Of a DNA stretch of 61,135 bases, positions 28,803-38,663 are shown one piece after another. Below the pieces are notes generated by a model. The model searched no databases, was not told the DNA's origin, and saw nothing but the letters and a program-made list of their open reading frames with translations. How positions within the stretch are numbered: the first letter of the stretch is position 1; each line of letters opens with the position of its first letter. The position numbers and the translations under genes are program-made. The stretch is from Streptomyces sp. MZ04 (GTDB lineage: Bacteria > Actinomycetota > Actinomycetes > Streptomycetales > Streptomycetaceae), in contig NZ_SRIC01000016.1 in the NCBI RefSeq assembly GCF_004684775.1, positions 1 through 61,135 of the forward strand, given 5' to 3'.

Positions 28803-31309
28803 GACGTCACCTCCGGGGCCTCAGTGGGCTCCGGCAGGACCGCCGGGCCGATGCGGACGAGGTCGCCGGGGCGCGCGCCGGTGTCCGAAGTGACGCCTCC
28901 CCCGGTCGAGTTCAGCGGCAGCCACACCACGCGGTCCGGCATCTCCGTGACGTGGAGCGGCAGCTCGGTGGTGCCCGCGGGGCCGCTGACGGCGAGGATG
29001 TCGCCGTCCTTGACCCCGGCCTCCGCGGCGGTGGCCGCCGAGAGCCGGGCGAGCGCCGCGTGCCGCGTCCCCGCGAGCGCGTCGTCCCCCTCCTGGAGGC
29101 GGCCCTGGTCGAGCAGCAGCCGGTGCCCCGCGAGAACGGCCTCTCCGGAGGCGGGCCTCGGCGGCTGAGCACCCGTCTCCAGGGGCTCGGTGGCGTGCGG
29201 CCCGTCCCAGCCGCCGAGCCGGTCCAGCTCGCGCCGGGCGGTGTTCAGGTCCGGAAGGCCCAGGTGTACGTCACCGGCGTCGGCCAGCATGTGCAGCACC
29301 CGAGCGTCGCTGGGTGCGAGCATGCGCGTCATCTGGTCGGGCTTGAGCGCGGCGCCGAAAAGACGGGCCCTGCCCTCCCAGTTGAGGAAGGTGCCCGGCT
29401 TCTCCGCGACGGCGGCCACGGGCAGGACGACGTCGGCGTGCTCGGTGACCTCGCTGGGGCGCAGTTCGAGCGAGACCAGGAAGCCGATCTCCTCGAGGGC
29501 CTCACGCGCGCGCGGCGGGTCGGGAAGGTCGGCGACCTCCACGCCCGCCACCAGGAGCGCGCGCAGCTCGCCGGTCGCGGCGGCCTCGACGATCTGGCCG
29601 GTGTCGCGGCCGTAGCGGTGCGGGAGTTCGGCGACGCCCCAGGCGGCAGCGACCTCTTCCCGCGCACGCGGGTCGGTGGCCGGACGCCCGCCGGGAAGCA
29701 GCGAGGGCAGCGCGCCCGCCTCGACGGCGCCGCGCTCCCCCGCCCTGCGCGGGATCCACACCAGCTGGGCGCCGGTCGCGGACGCGGCCCGCACGGCGGC
29801 GGTGAGCCCGCCCTGCACGGCGGCGGTGCGCTCGCCGACGACGATCACCGCGCCCGAAGTGCGCAGCGCCTCGGCCGCCTTGGCCCCGTCACCTTCGAGG
29901 CCGACCCCGGCCGCGAGCGCGTCGAGCCACTCCGTCTCGGTGCCCGGAGCGGCCGGCAGCAGCGTGCCGCCCGCCTTCTCCAGGCCGCGGGACGCGAAGG
30001 TCGCCAGCGAGAAGGTCCGCTGGCCGTGCTTGCGCCAGGCCTTGCGGAGCCGCAGGAAGATCCCGGGCGCCTCCTCCTCGGACTCGAGTCCGACGAGCAG
30101 GACGGCGGGTGCCTTCTCCAGTGCCGTGTACGTGACTCCGGTGCCGTCGAGGTCCCGGCCCCGGCCCGCGACGCGCGCGGCGAGGAAGTCGGCCTCCTCG
30201 CTGCTGTGCACGCGCGCGCGGAAGTCGATGTCGTTCGTGTCGAGCGCCACGCGCGCGTACTTGCTGTACGCGTACGCGTCCTCGACGGTGAGGCGCCCGC
30301 CGGTCAGCACACCGGCACGGCCGCGCGCGGCGGCGAGTCCGGTGGCCGCGGCTTCCAGGGCCTCGGGCCAACTGGCGGGCTCCAGAACGCCGTCCGTGTT
30401 GCGCACCAAGGGAGTGCTGATCCGGTCCGGCTTCTGCGCGTAACGGAAGCCGAAGCGACCCTTGTCGCAGAGCCACTCCTCGTTGACCTCGGGGTCGTCC
30501 TGCGCGAGGCGCCGCATGACCTTGCCGCGCCGGTGGTCCGTGCGGGTCGCGCAGCCGCCGGAGCAGTGCTCGCACACCGAGGGCGACGACACCAGGTCGA
30601 AGGGCCGGGAGCGGAAGCGATACGCCGCCGAGGTCAGCGCACCGACCGGGCAGATCTGGATGGTGTTCCCGGAGAAGTACGACTCGAAGGGGTCGCCCAC
30701 GCCCGTGCCGACCTGCTGCAGCGCGCCCCGCTCGAGCAGCTCGATCATCGGGTCGCCCGCGATCTGGTTGCTGAACCGGGTGCAGCGCGCGCACAGCACG
30801 CACCGCTCACGGTCGAGAAGGATCTGCGTGGAGATCGGGACGGGCTTCTCGAAGGTCCGCTTCTTGCCCTCGAAGCGGGAGTCCGGGTCACCGACCTGCA
30901 TCGCCTGGTTCTGCAGCGGACACTCGCCGCCCTTGTCGCAGACCGGGCAGTCCAGCGGGTGGTTGATGAGCAGCAGCTCCATCACACCGCGCTGTGCCTT
31001 CTCGGCGACCGGCGACGACAGCTGCGACTTCACGACCATGCCGTCGGTGCAGGTGATGGTGCAGGACGCCATCGGCTTGCGCTGGCCCTCCACCTCGACG
31101 ATGCACTGGCGGCAGGCGCCCACCGGGTCGAGCAGCGGGTGGTCGCAGAACCGGGGGATCTCGATGCCGAGGAGCTCGGCGGCCCGGATGACCAGCGTCC
31201 CCTTGGGGACGCTGATCTCGATGCCGTCGATCGTCAGCGACACGAGATCTTCCGGCGGAACGGCCGCCTCGCCCCCTCCGGAGGGAGCGCTGTTGGTGGT
31301 CACTGTCAT
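28799..31309 (-). CDS. nuoG: NADH-quinone oxidoreductase subunit G
   Basis: An 836-residue iron-sulfur subunit. The N-terminal ferredoxin domain holds the [2Fe-2S] cluster ([15 protein letters not shown] and a later Cys), then the His-coordinated cluster region [14 protein letters not shown], the CVLCARC motif, and CEHCSGGC for the extra N7 cluster present in some bacteria. The rest is a molybdopterin-oxidoreductase-like fold without the Mo cofactor role. ATG 31309 overlaps the nuoF stop as ATGA; a longer frame to 31588 is a shadow of nuoF. Confidence 0.95.
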   Translation of the reverse strand: MTVTTNSAPSGGGEAAVPPEDLVSLTIDGIEISVPKGTLVIRAAELLGIEIPRFCDHPLLDPVGACRQCIVEVEGQRKPMASCTITCTDGMVVKSQLSSPVAEKAQRGVMELLLINHPLDCPVCDKGGECPLQNQAMQVGDPDSRFEGKKRTFEKPVPISTQILLDRERCVLCARCTRFSNQIAGDPMIELLERGALQQVGTGVGDPFESYFSGNTIQICPVGALTSAAYRFRSRPFDLVSSPSVCEHCSGGCATRTDHRRGKVMRRLAQDDPEVNEEWLCDKGRFGFRYAQKPDRISTPLVRNTDGVLEPASWPEALEAAATGLAAARGRAGVLTGGRLTVEDAYAYSKYARVALDTNDIDFRARVHSSEEADFLAARVAGRGRDLDGTGVTYTALEKAPAVLLVGLESEEEAPGIFLRLRKAWRKHGQRTFSLATFASRGLEKAGGTLLPAAPGTETEWLDALAAGVGLEGDGAKAAEALRTSGAVIVVGERTAAVQGGLTAAVRAASATGAQLVWIPRRAGERGAVEAGALPSLLPGGRPATDPRAREEVAAAWGVAELPHRYGRDTGQIVEAAATGELRALLVAGVEVADLPDPPRAREALEEIGFLVSLELRPSEVTEHADVVLPVAAVAEKPGTFLNWEGRARLFGAALKPDQMTRMLAPSDARVLHMLADAGDVHLGLPDLNTARRELDRLGGWDGPHATEPLETGAQPPRPASGEAVLAGHRLLLDQGRLQEGDDALAGTRHAALARLSAATAAEAGVKDGDILAVSGPAGTTELPLHVTEMPDRVVWLPLNSTGGGVTSDTGARPGDLVRIGPAVLPEPTEAPEVTS

Positions 31310-32661
31310 GCGTTCACCTCCGTGTGCTTGTCGGCCCAGAGCGTCGACTTGGCCGGGTCGAGGGGGCAGCCCTTGCCGGTGATGTGCTGCTCGTACTCCT
31401 CGCGGAAGAACTTGAGCGAGGAGGAGATCGGTGCGGCGGCGCCGTCGCCGAGGGCGCAGAAGGACTTGCCGTTGATGTTGTCGGCGATGTCGTTGAGCTT
31501 GTCGAGGTCGCCCATGACGCCCTTGCCGGCCTCGATGTCGCGGAGCAACTGGACCAGCCAGTACGTCCCTTCGCGGCAGGGCGTGCACTTGCCGCAGGAC
31601 TCATGGGCGTAGAACTCGGTCCAGCGGGTGACGGCCCGCACGACGCAGGTCGTCTCGTCGAAGCACTGCAGCGCCTTGGTGCCGAGCATCGATCCGGCGG
31701 CGCCCACGCCCTCGTAATCAAGGGGGACGTCGAGGTGCTCGTCGGTGAACATCGGCGTCGAAGAGCCGCCGGGTGTCCAGAACTTGAGCCGGTGGCCCGC
31801 CCTGATCCCGCCGCTCATGTCGAGCAGCTGGCGCAGCGTGATGCCGAGCGGCGCCTCGTACTGACCGGGATTGGTGACATGCCCGCTGAGCGAATAGAGC
31901 GTGAAGCCCGGGGACTTCTCGCTGCCCATCGATTTGAACCAGTCTTTTCCGCGATTCAGGATCGCGGGAACCGACGCGATGGACTCGACGTTATTGACAA
32001 CAGTGGGGCATGCGTAGAGGCCCGCGACGGCAGGGAAAGGGGGACGCAGTCGCGGCTGGCCACGGCGGCCTTCGAGCGAGTCGAGCAGCGCGGTCTCCTC
32101 ACCACAGATGTACGCGCCCGCGCCCGCGTGCACGGTGAGTTCCAGATCGAGTCCGCTGCCCAGGATGTTCTCGCCCAGGAATCCCGCCTCTTTCGCCTCA
32201 CGCACGGCCTCGTGCAACCTCCGCAGCACGGGGACGACTTCACCACGCAGATAGATGAAGGCATGCGAAGAGCGGATCGCGTAGCACGCGATCACGATCC
32301 CCTCGATGAGGGAATGCGGGTTCGCGAAGAGGAGCGGGATGTCCTTGCAGGTCCCCGGCTCCGATTCGTCGGCGTTGACAACTAGATAGTGAGGCTTTCC
32401 ATCGCCCTGCGGAATGAACTGCCATTTCATTCCGGTGGGGAATCCCGCCCCGCCCCGACCGCGCAGGCCGGAGTCCTTCACGTACGCGATGAGGTCGTCC
32501 GGCGCCATCGCCAAGGCCTTGCGCAGGCCCTCGTACCCGTCGTGCCGCCGGTAGGCGTCCAGCGTCCAGGACTTCTCCTCGTCCCAGAACGCCGAAAGGA
32601 CCGGCGCGAGCAGCTTCTCCGGGCTCGTCTCGTGGTCGATCTCGGCTGCCAAGGTCATCAC
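31306..32661 (-). CDS. nuoF: NADH-quinone oxidoreductase subunit F
   Basis: A 451-residue flavoprotein that oxidises NADH. The Gly-rich NADH/FMN loop is [16 protein letters not shown] near 66-80, with a second loop [21 protein letters not shown]. The N3 [4Fe-4S] cluster ligands are C356, C359, C362 and C402. GTG 32661 overlaps the nuoE stop; the ATG immediately after is the alternative. Confidence 0.96.
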   Translation of the reverse strand: MMTLAAEIDHETSPEKLLAPVLSAFWDEEKSWTLDAYRRHDGYEGLRKALAMAPDDLIAYVKDSGLRGRGGAGFPTGMKWQFIPQGDGKPHYLVVNADESEPGTCKDIPLLFANPHSLIEGIVIACYAIRSSHAFIYLRGEVVPVLRRLHEAVREAKEAGFLGENILGSGLDLELTVHAGAGAYICGEETALLDSLEGRRGQPRLRPPFPAVAGLYACPTVVNNVESIASVPAILNRGKDWFKSMGSEKSPGFTLYSLSGHVTNPGQYEAPLGITLRQLLDMSGGIRAGHRLKFWTPGGSSTPMFTDEHLDVPLDYEGVGAAGSMLGTKALQCFDETTCVVRAVTRWTEFYAHESCGKCTPCREGTYWLVQLLRDIEAGKGVMGDLDKLNDIADNINGKSFCALGDGAAAPISSSLKFFREEYEQHITGKGCPLDPAKSTLWADKHTEVNA

Positions 32662-33437
32662 TCCCCCTCCTCGGTGCCCGTGCCCGTGCCCGACGTCGAC
32701 TCGTCACGCGGGTGGACGACCCGCGGCTGTGCCAACTCGCCCTTGGCGAGCCGCAGTCCGATCAGAGAGGCGGGCCCTGCGCCGCCGCTCGCCTCGACGG
32801 CGCCGGGACGCTCGTCGGGGAAGCCCGCCAGAATCCGGGCCGTCTCCTTGTACGTGCACAAGGGGGCGCCGCGGGTCGGCTCGACCTGCACTCCCGCGCG
32901 CAGGTCGTCGACGAGCCGCTTGGCGGTCTCGGGGGTCTGGTTGTCGAAGAACTCCCAGTTGACCATCACGACGGGAGCGAAGTCGCAGGCCGCGTTGCAC
33001 TCGATGTGCTCCAGCGTGACCTTGCCGTCCTCTGTGGTCCCCTCGTTGCCGACACCCAGGTGCTCCTGGAGCGACTCGAAGATCGCGTCGCCGCCCATGA
33101 CGGCGCACAGCGTGTTGGTGCAGACACCGACCTGGTAATCACCGGAGGGCTTGCGCCGGTACATCGTGTAGAAGGTCGCCACCGCGGTGACCTCGGCCGT
33201 GGTCAGGCCGAGCACGTCCGCACAGAAGGCCATGCCGGTCCGCGTGACGTGGCCCTCCTCCGACTGCACCAGGTGCAGCAACGGAAGGAGCGCGGAGCGG
33301 GAGTCGGGGTAGCGGGCGATGACTTCCTTGGCGTCCGCTTCGAGCCGGGTCCGTACGTCGGCCGGGTAGTCGGGGGCGGGGAGTTGGGGCATGCCCAGGC
33401 TGACGCCCGCGCCCTGCTGGGAAGGGGTGGTGGTCAC
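32658..33437 (-). CDS. nuoE: NADH-quinone oxidoreductase subunit E
   Basis: A 259-residue thioredoxin-like subunit with the N1a [2Fe-2S] cluster bound by C106, C111, C147 and C151. The core ends near residue 175; the remaining 80 residues are a C-terminal extension (with an acidic, Thr/Gly-rich tail) usual in Streptomyces. GTG 33437 overlaps the nuoD stop as GTGA. It partners NuoF and NuoG in the NADH dehydrogenase module. Confidence 0.95.
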   Translation of the reverse strand: MTTTPSQQGAGVSLGMPQLPAPDYPADVRTRLEADAKEVIARYPDSRSALLPLLHLVQSEEGHVTRTGMAFCADVLGLTTAEVTAVATFYTMYRRKPSGDYQVGVCTNTLCAVMGGDAIFESLQEHLGVGNEGTTEDGKVTLEHIECNAACDFAPVVMVNWEFFDNQTPETAKRLVDDLRAGVQVEPTRGAPLCTYKETARILAGFPDERPGAVEASGGAGPASLIGLRLAKGELAQPRVVHPRDESTSGTGTGTEEGE

Positions 33438-34759
33438 CGGTCGACGCCTCCCATCACGGGGTCGATGGACGCGACGGCGACGATGACATCGGCGACCTGG
33501 CCGCCCTCGCACATCGCCGCCATGGCCTGCAGGTTGGTGAAGGACGGGTCGCGGAAGTGGACCCGGTAGGGGCGGGTGCCGCCGTCGGAGACGACATGCA
33601 CCCCGAGCTCGCCCTTGGGCGACTCGACGGCGGTGTACGCCTGCCCGGCCGGGACCCTGAAGCCCTCGGTCACCAGCTTGAAGTGGTGGATCAGGGCCTC
33701 CATGGAGGTGCCCATGATCTTCTTGATGTGGTCGAGCGAGTTGCCGAGACCGTCGGGCCCGAGCGCCAGTTGGGCAGGCCAGGCGATCTTCTTGTCGGCG
33801 ACCATGACCGGGCCCGGGGCGAGCTGGTCCAGGCACTGCTCGACGATGCGCAGCGACTGGCGCATCTCCTCCAGGCGGATCAGGAAGCGCCCGTAGGAGT
33901 CGCAGGTGTCGGCGGTCGGCACGTCGAACTCGTAGTTCTCGTAACCGCAGTAGGGCTGCGACTTGCGCAGGTCGTGCGGGAGGCCCGCGGAGCGGAGCAC
34001 CGGGCCCGTGGCGCCGAGGGCCATGCAGCCCGCGAGGTCCAGATAGCCGACGTCCTGCATGCGGGCCTTGAAGACGGGGTTCCCGGTGGCGAGCTTGTCG
34101 TACTCGGGAAGGTTCTTCTTCATCTGCTTCAGGAACTCGCGGAGCTGGTCCACGGCGCCCGGCGGCAGGTCCTGGGCGAGTCCGCCGGGCCGGATGAACG
34201 CGTGGTTCATCCGCAGGCCGGTGATCAACTCAAAGATGTCGAGAACGAGTTCACGATCACGGAAGCCGTAGATCATGATCGTCGTCGCGCCGAGCTCCAT
34301 GCCGCCGGTGGCGATGGCTACCAGGTGCGAGGAGATGCGGTTGAGCTCCATCAGGAGCACGCGCAGGACCGAGGCGCGGTCCGGGATCTGGTCCTCGATG
34401 CCGAGGAGCTTCTCGACGCCGAGGCAGTAGGCCGCCTCGTTGAAGAACGGCGTCAGATAGTCCATGCGCGTGACGAACGTCGTGCCCTGCGTCCACGTGC
34501 GGTACTCGAGGTTCTTCTCGATGCCCGTGTGCAGATAGCCGATGCCGCAGCGGGCCTCGGAGACGGTCTCGCCCTCGATCTCGAGGATCAGCCGCAGCAC
34601 GCCGTGCGTGGAGGGGTGCTGCGGCCCCATGTTGACGATGATGCGCTCGTCGTCGGACCGGGCGGCGGACTGGACGACCTCGTCCCAGTCGCCGCCGGTG
34701 ACCGTATATACGGTCCCCTCGGTCGTCTCCCGAGCGGCGGATGCGTGTGAAGTGCTCAT
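33434..34759 (-). CDS. nuoD: NADH-quinone oxidoreductase subunit D
   Basis: A 441-residue 49-kDa-type subunit, related to NiFe hydrogenase large subunits but without metal ligands. It forms the quinone-binding cavity with NuoB. The loop [20 protein letters not shown] contains the conserved quinone-site His; the Arg/Asp-rich segment [11 protein letters not shown] and the C-terminal DPVMGGVDR are intact. ATG 34759 overlaps the nuoC stop by one base (TGATG). Confidence 0.96.
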   Translation of the reverse strand: MSTSHASAARETTEGTVYTVTGGDWDEVVQSAARSDDERIIVNMGPQHPSTHGVLRLILEIEGETVSEARCGIGYLHTGIEKNLEYRTWTQGTTFVTRMDYLTPFFNEAAYCLGVEKLLGIEDQIPDRASVLRVLLMELNRISSHLVAIATGGMELGATTIMIYGFRDRELVLDIFELITGLRMNHAFIRPGGLAQDLPPGAVDQLREFLKQMKKNLPEYDKLATGNPVFKARMQDVGYLDLAGCMALGATGPVLRSAGLPHDLRKSQPYCGYENYEFDVPTADTCDSYGRFLIRLEEMRQSLRIVEQCLDQLAPGPVMVADKKIAWPAQLALGPDGLGNSLDHIKKIMGTSMEALIHHFKLVTEGFRVPAGQAYTAVESPKGELGVHVVSDGGTRPYRVHFRDPSFTNLQAMAAMCEGGQVADVIVAVASIDPVMGGVDR

Positions 34760-35490
34760 CAGCTGTACGACCTCCGCTGGTCCGGAGCCGGGATCTGGGC
34801 GCCCTTGTACTCGACGGGGATGCCGCCGAGGGGGTAGTCCTTGCGCTGCGGGAAGCCCTGCCAGTCGTCCGGCATCATGATCCGCGTGAGGGCCGGGTGA
34901 CCGTCGAAGATCAGGCCGAAGAAGTCGTACGTCTCGCGCTCGTGCCAGTCGTTGGTCGGATAGACCGTGACCAGCGAGGGGACGTGCGGATCGGCGTCAG
35001 GGGCACTGACTTCGAGCCGGATCAGGCGGTTGTGGGTGATCGAGCGCAGGTGGTAGACGGCGTGCAGCTCGCGGCCCTTGTCCTCGAGGAAGTGCACCCC
35101 CGAGACGCCCGTACAGAGCTCGAAGCGCAGGGCCGGGTCGTCGCGCAGGGTCTGGGCGACCCGGAGCAGGTGCTCGCGCGCGATGTGGAAGGTGAGCTCG
35201 CCGCGGTCGACGACCGTCCTCTCGATCGCGCTCGTAGGGACGAGGCCCTGCTCCTCCAGGGCTCCCTCCAGCTCGTCGGCGACCTCGTCGAACCAGCCGC
35301 CGTAGGGACGCGCGGAGGCGCCCGGCAGGGTGATGGTCCGCACGAGCCCGCCGTAGCCGGACGTGTCGCCGCCGTTCTCGGCGCCGAACATGCCCTTGCG
35401 TACGCCGATGACCTCGCCGGCCGCGTCGCGGGGAGCCGGGACGCCGTTCGCGTCACCGTTCCCGTTCCCGTTCAGGTGCTGGTCGCTCAC
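34759..35490 (-). CDS. nuoC: NADH-quinone oxidoreductase subunit C
   Basis: A 243-residue 30-kDa-type subunit of the connecting module. The family signature is [25 protein letters not shown] near 180-205, followed by [23 protein letters not shown]. The first 60 residues are a low-complexity Asn/Gly/Asp extension before the conserved fold. GTG 35490 overlaps the nuoB stop as GTGA. Confidence 0.95.
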   Translation of the reverse strand: MSDQHLNGNGNGDANGVPAPRDAAGEVIGVRKGMFGAENGGDTSGYGGLVRTITLPGASARPYGGWFDEVADELEGALEEQGLVPTSAIERTVVDRGELTFHIAREHLLRVAQTLRDDPALRFELCTGVSGVHFLEDKGRELHAVYHLRSITHNRLIRLEVSAPDADPHVPSLVTVYPTNDWHERETYDFFGLIFDGHPALTRIMMPDDWQGFPQRKDYPLGGIPVEYKGAQIPAPDQRRSYS

Positions 35491-36041
35491 CGCAGCAGCC
35501 CCTTCATCTCGATGGTGGGGAGCGCCTTGAGGGCCGCCTCCTCCGCCTCGCGGGCCGCTTCCTCGGCGTTGACCCCGAGCTTGGAGCCCTGGATCTTCTG
35601 GTGGAGCTTGAGGATGGCGTCCATCAGCATCTCGGGCCGCGGCGGACAGCCGGGCAAATAGATGTCAACGGGGACAATGTGGTCCACGCCCTGCACAATC
35701 GCGTAATTGTTGAACATCCCGCCCGATGACGCACAAACCCCCATGGAAATGACCCACTTGGGGTTCGGCATCTGGTCATAGACCTGCCGCAGGACGGGCG
35801 CCATCTTCTGGCTCACCCGCCCGGCCACGATCATCAGGTCCGCCTGGCGCGGTGAACCGCGGAAGACCTCCATGCCGAAGCGCGCCAGGTCATAGCGCCC
35901 GGCCCCCGTCGTCATCATCTCGATGGCGCAGCACGCGAGGCCGAAGGTCGCGGGGAAGACGGATGACTTGCGCACCCAGCCCGCGGCCTGTTCGACGGTG
36001 GTCAGCAGAAAACCGCTCGGCAGTTTCTCTTCGAGTCCCAT
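35487..36041 (-). CDS. nuoB: NADH-quinone oxidoreductase subunit B
   Basis: A 184-residue subunit that binds the terminal cluster N2. The ligands are C37, C38 (LACCAIEMM), C103 (GVCASSGG) and C132 (LPGCPPRPE). It hands electrons to menaquinone at the NuoD interface. The C-terminal 25 residues are an Ala/Glu-rich helix specific to actinobacterial forms. Confidence 0.96.
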   Translation of the reverse strand: MGLEEKLPSGFLLTTVEQAAGWVRKSSVFPATFGLACCAIEMMTTGAGRYDLARFGMEVFRGSPRQADLMIVAGRVSQKMAPVLRQVYDQMPNPKWVISMGVCASSGGMFNNYAIVQGVDHIVPVDIYLPGCPPRPEMLMDAILKLHQKIQGSKLGVNAEEAAREAEEAALKALPTIEMKGLLR

Positions 36042-36062
36042 GCTCTTTTGCCCCTCAGACCC

Positions 36063-36422
36063 TTAGTCCCATTCCAGGCCGCCGCGCCGCCACACGTACG
36101 CGTACGCGACGAAGACGGTGAGCACGAAGAGCAGCATCTCCACGAGCCCGAAAATCCCCAGCGCATCGAAGGTGACGGCCCAGGGGTAAAGGAAGACGAT
36201 CTCGATGTCGAAGACGATGAAGAGCATCGCCGTCAGGTAGTACTTGATGGGGAATCGCCCACCGCCGGCCGGAGTCGGCGTCGGCTCGATACCGCACTCA
36301 TACGCCTCGAGCTTGGCGCGGTTGTACCGCTTTGGACCGATAAGCGTGGCCGCGACCACGGAGAAGATCGCAAAGCCTGCCCCGAGGGCTCCCAGCACGA
36401 GGATGGGCGCATAGGCGTTCAC
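36063..36422 (-). CDS. nuoA: NADH-quinone oxidoreductase subunit A
   Basis: A 119-residue, three-helix subunit and first gene of the operon. Conserved segments are KLEAYECGIEPTP, with the Cys of the quinone-cavity loop, and FPIKYYLTAMLFIVFDIEIVFLYPWAV, with its acidic residues. A Rex-like operator lies about 75-90 bp upstream. The nuoA-nuoB gap is 21 bp. Confidence 0.96.
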   Translation of the reverse strand: MNAYAPILVLGALGAGFAIFSVVAATLIGPKRYNRAKLEAYECGIEPTPTPAGGGRFPIKYYLTAMLFIVFDIEIVFLYPWAVTFDALGIFGLVEMLLFVLTVFVAYAYVWRRGGLEWD

Positions 36423-36495
36423 GCTCCTCGCTCCTCTCAGTCGGCACTGACTGTTGGCGGTTGCGTTGGACCGAGGCCCGCGAAGATCGCGTACA

Positions 36496-36511
36496 TGTGA
36501 AGCAGGTCACA
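36496..36511. promoter_or_regulatory. Rex-type (ROP) operator upstream of nuoA
   Basis: TGTGAAGCAGGTCACA is nearly an exact match to the Rex operator pattern TGTGAA-N4-TTCACA (one departure in the right arm). It is 74-89 bp before the nuoA ATG. Rex is the NADH/NAD-sensing repressor of respiratory genes in Streptomyces, so control of complex I by redox poise is the expected reading. A weaker half-site, CTTTGTGA, lies about 70 bp further upstream. Confidence 0.72.
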
Positions 36512-36818
36512 AGCCCAACTGCCCCGCATCTTATGCCCGCCGGTCTGTGATCTGCGACACGGGGTGCGACAACGGCTTTGTGATCTCCACCACCTGACGA
36601 AGGATCATGAAGTCGGATGAGCGGTGATCTTCATACGCGAAGCGCCTGAGTGATCACCAGAGGTGACATCTCAGCGAGTTACCCCTGGTCGAGAGGGGGT
36701 CGCCCTATCAAGGGAAGTCACCCGCAAGCAAATTGGTGCTGGACACATCCGCTTGATAGCGGCGCCGCGTTCACACTTTGGCGGGAGTGGTGTGGACGGA
36801 TGTGGACGTGTGCACCGA

Positions 36819-36955
36819 TTCACGAGCGAGGCCCACCCCGCTTCACGAGCGAGGCCCGCCCCGCTTCACGAGCGAGGCCCGCCCCGCTTCACGAGCGAGA
36901 TCCGCCCCGCTTCACGAGCGAGGCCCCCCCGATTCGCGAGCGAGGTCCACCCCGC
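36819..36955. repeat. Six tandem 23-bp repeats upstream of nuo
   Basis: Six units with core TTCACGAGCGAGGCCC start at 36819, 36842, 36865, 36888, 36911 and 36933. Units 2 and 3 are identical, the others differ by 1-3 bases, and the fifth is 22 bp. There is no unique spacer, so it is not CRISPR. Next to it CGGGGATTCGGTGCC is duplicated (36964-37002). The array lies between divergent nuoA and the NlpC/P60 gene. The remaining sequence from 36512 to 37333 has no gene I can support. Confidence 0.9.
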
Positions 36956-37333
36956 GACCCCGTGCGGGGATTCGGTGCCCGGCGCGCGGGGATTCGGTGC
37001 CGGGCAACACACCCGAAATCTGCGGGAGATCTCAGGAAGGTCTCGGCGGGATCTCAGGGAGATCCCCTAGGGCCTCCGTTGTGACCTGCGCCACAGCACC
37101 CGTCACGCTCGAGAAGTCGGGCTTGGCCAACCGCCTCAACGGGTGGTAGTCCATGGGCAATTCGGACGTATCACTGAAAGCCCATGATCACAGGCGTGAT
37201 CGCCGTTGTCCGCATTGCCCGTTACGGCGTCAATAAGAAGTGACACGCCCGGGATTCAGGGCCGTCGTGGGCAACTGTGGCGCAGCACACGTTTCTTGAA
37301 GGGAACCCGGACTCCCTGATAGCGGTTGTTCTC

Positions 37334-38146
37334 ATGTCCCACACCGCTCACATACCCAGCCACCGGAAGCCCCGTCGCAGCGCCTCGAAGATGGCCCTGC
37401 GCGCCGGAGTTGCCGGTGGCGTCCTCAGCACCCTGGCAGTGGCCGCCGCCGCTGGCACGGCGAACGCCGCCGAGCCGGTGACCGAGACCATCGAAATGCC
37501 CACGCTCACCACGGATCTGTCGACGCAGATCGCGCAGTCCGCGGACGCCACGCAGCAGGCCGCCGACAGCTACGAGCTCCGCGCCGAGCAGGACGCGGCC
37601 GCCGTGAAGGCCGCGAAGCAGGCCAAGGAAGACCAGGCGCAGGCCGAGAAGAAGGCCGAGGCCAAGGCGAAGGCCGAGGCCGCCGCCAAGAAGAAGGCGG
37701 AAGAGGAGCGCGCGTCGCGCGCCGCCGAGCGCACCACGCTCAGCGCCACCGCCGGCTCCGGTGCCTCCGCCGATGTGGCCGCCCCGGCCAGCGGCAGCGT
37801 CGGCACGGTCATCAGCTTCCTCAAGGCCCAGCTCGGCGACGCGTACGTCATGGGTGCCTCCGGGCCCAACGCCTGGGACTGCTCCAGCCTCGTCCAGGCC
37901 GCGTTCAAGCAGGCGGGCGTGGACCTTCCGCGCGTCTCGCAGGACCAGTCGGTCTCCGGTACGCCGGTCGCGCTCTCCAACGTCCAGGTGGGCGACATCC
38001 TTTACTGGGGTGGCGCCGGTTCCGCGTACCACGTCGGTGTGTACATCGGTAACGGCCAGTACCTCGACGCCGCCAACCCCAGCAAGGGCGTTGTCGTCCA
38101 GGACCTGTCGGGTTACCCGGCGAGCGGCGCCGTGCGCGTCCTCTGA
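37334..38146 (+). CDS. Secreted NlpC/P60 peptidoglycan hydrolase
   Basis: A 270-residue exported enzyme that would cut peptide stems of peptidoglycan. A signal peptide covers about 1-46 (RKPRRSASKMALRAGVAGGV to TANAA). An Ala/Lys/Glu-rich coiled coil runs from about 75 to 133. The C-terminal NlpC/P60 domain (155-270) has catalytic C183 (AWDCSSLVQ) and H233 (AYHVGVYIG); the third polar residue probably lies in LDAANPS. ATG 37334 is the start that opens the signal peptide, but no strong Shine-Dalgarno is near it and the 5' leader may be long. It is divergent from nuo. Confidence 0.9.
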   Translation: MSHTAHIPSHRKPRRSASKMALRAGVAGGVLSTLAVAAAAGTANAAEPVTETIEMPTLTTDLSTQIAQSADATQQAADSYELRAEQDAAAVKAAKQAKEDQAQAEKKAEAKAKAEAAAKKKAEEERASRAAERTTLSATAGSGASADVAAPASGSVGTVISFLKAQLGDAYVMGASGPNAWDCSSLVQAAFKQAGVDLPRVSQDQSVSGTPVALSNVQVGDILYWGGAGSAYHVGVYIGNGQYLDAANPSKGVVVQDLSGYPASGAVRVL

Positions 38147-38174
38147 GGGCCCTCACAGCCCATAGAGCCACAGA

Positions 38175-38212
38175 GAAGGGCCGGGAACCCCCAGCGGGGT
38201 TCCCGGCCCTTC
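38175..38212. terminator. Bidirectional terminator, 17-bp perfect stem
   Basis: GAAGGGCCGGGAACCCC (38175-38191) pairs perfectly with 38196-38212 around the tetraloop CAGC. It lies between the convergent NlpC/P60 and ABM-domain genes and can serve both. Confidence 0.9.
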
Positions 38213-38232
38213 TGTGCGCTTCTGGTGAAGGC

Positions 38233-38559
38233 TCAGCCCTTCGGGGAGAGCTCACCCATCTCGGACCAGCTGCTGCCCGGGATCTCGGTGTGGATGATCT
38301 CCGGTGTCGCGGCGATCAGCTCGGACATCGTCTCCATGGCGGTCTTGAAGTGGTCGGACCCGACGTGCACCGCGCCCGCCTCCTGCGAGGCGAAGCCCTC
38401 CAGGAGGACGAACTGGTTGGGGTCGTCGACGCTGCGGGACCAGTCGTAGAAGAGGTTGCCCTCCTCCGCGCGGGTGGCCGCGGTGAACGCGGCGGTCCGC
38501 TCCAGCCAGCTGTCGCTGTACTCGGGGCGGACGGTGAACTTGACGGCAATAAAAATCAT
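38233..38559 (-). CDS. ABM-domain (putative quinol) monooxygenase
   Basis: A 108-residue single-domain ferredoxin-fold protein of the antibiotic biosynthesis monooxygenase family, as in YgiN-type quinol monooxygenases. Typical segments are MIFIAVKFTVRPEYSDSWLE, EEGNLFYDWSRSVDDPNQFVLLEGF and the HVGSDHFKTAM helix that supplies the conserved His. ATG 38559 fits the family N-terminus; the longer frame to 38640 adds 27 unlikely residues. It is the last chromosomal gene before the prophage; the attachment junction probably lies between this start codon and the integrase (38560-38663). Confidence 0.85.
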   Translation of the reverse strand: MIFIAVKFTVRPEYSDSWLERTAAFTAATRAEEGNLFYDWSRSVDDPNQFVLLEGFASQEAGAVHVGSDHFKTAMETMSELIAATPEIIHTEIPGSSWSEMGELSPKG

Positions 38560-38663
38560 GCGTCCATTTTGCACCGTCTCGCCCGGAGTCCGCGCCGCTA
38601 CGCCTTCGGGGCCACCTTGGTTCTCCCGAGTTACGGACATACTGCTGATCCTAGGGGGTGCCT

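Noticed and set aside
36819..36955. CRISPR array
   Set aside because: The 23-bp units are directly tandem without unique spacers, and no cas genes are present.
37060..37333. ydaO/c-di-AMP riboswitch before the NlpC/P60 gene
   Set aside because: Such switches precede some actinobacterial wall hydrolases, but the conserved sequence blocks are not recognisable here.
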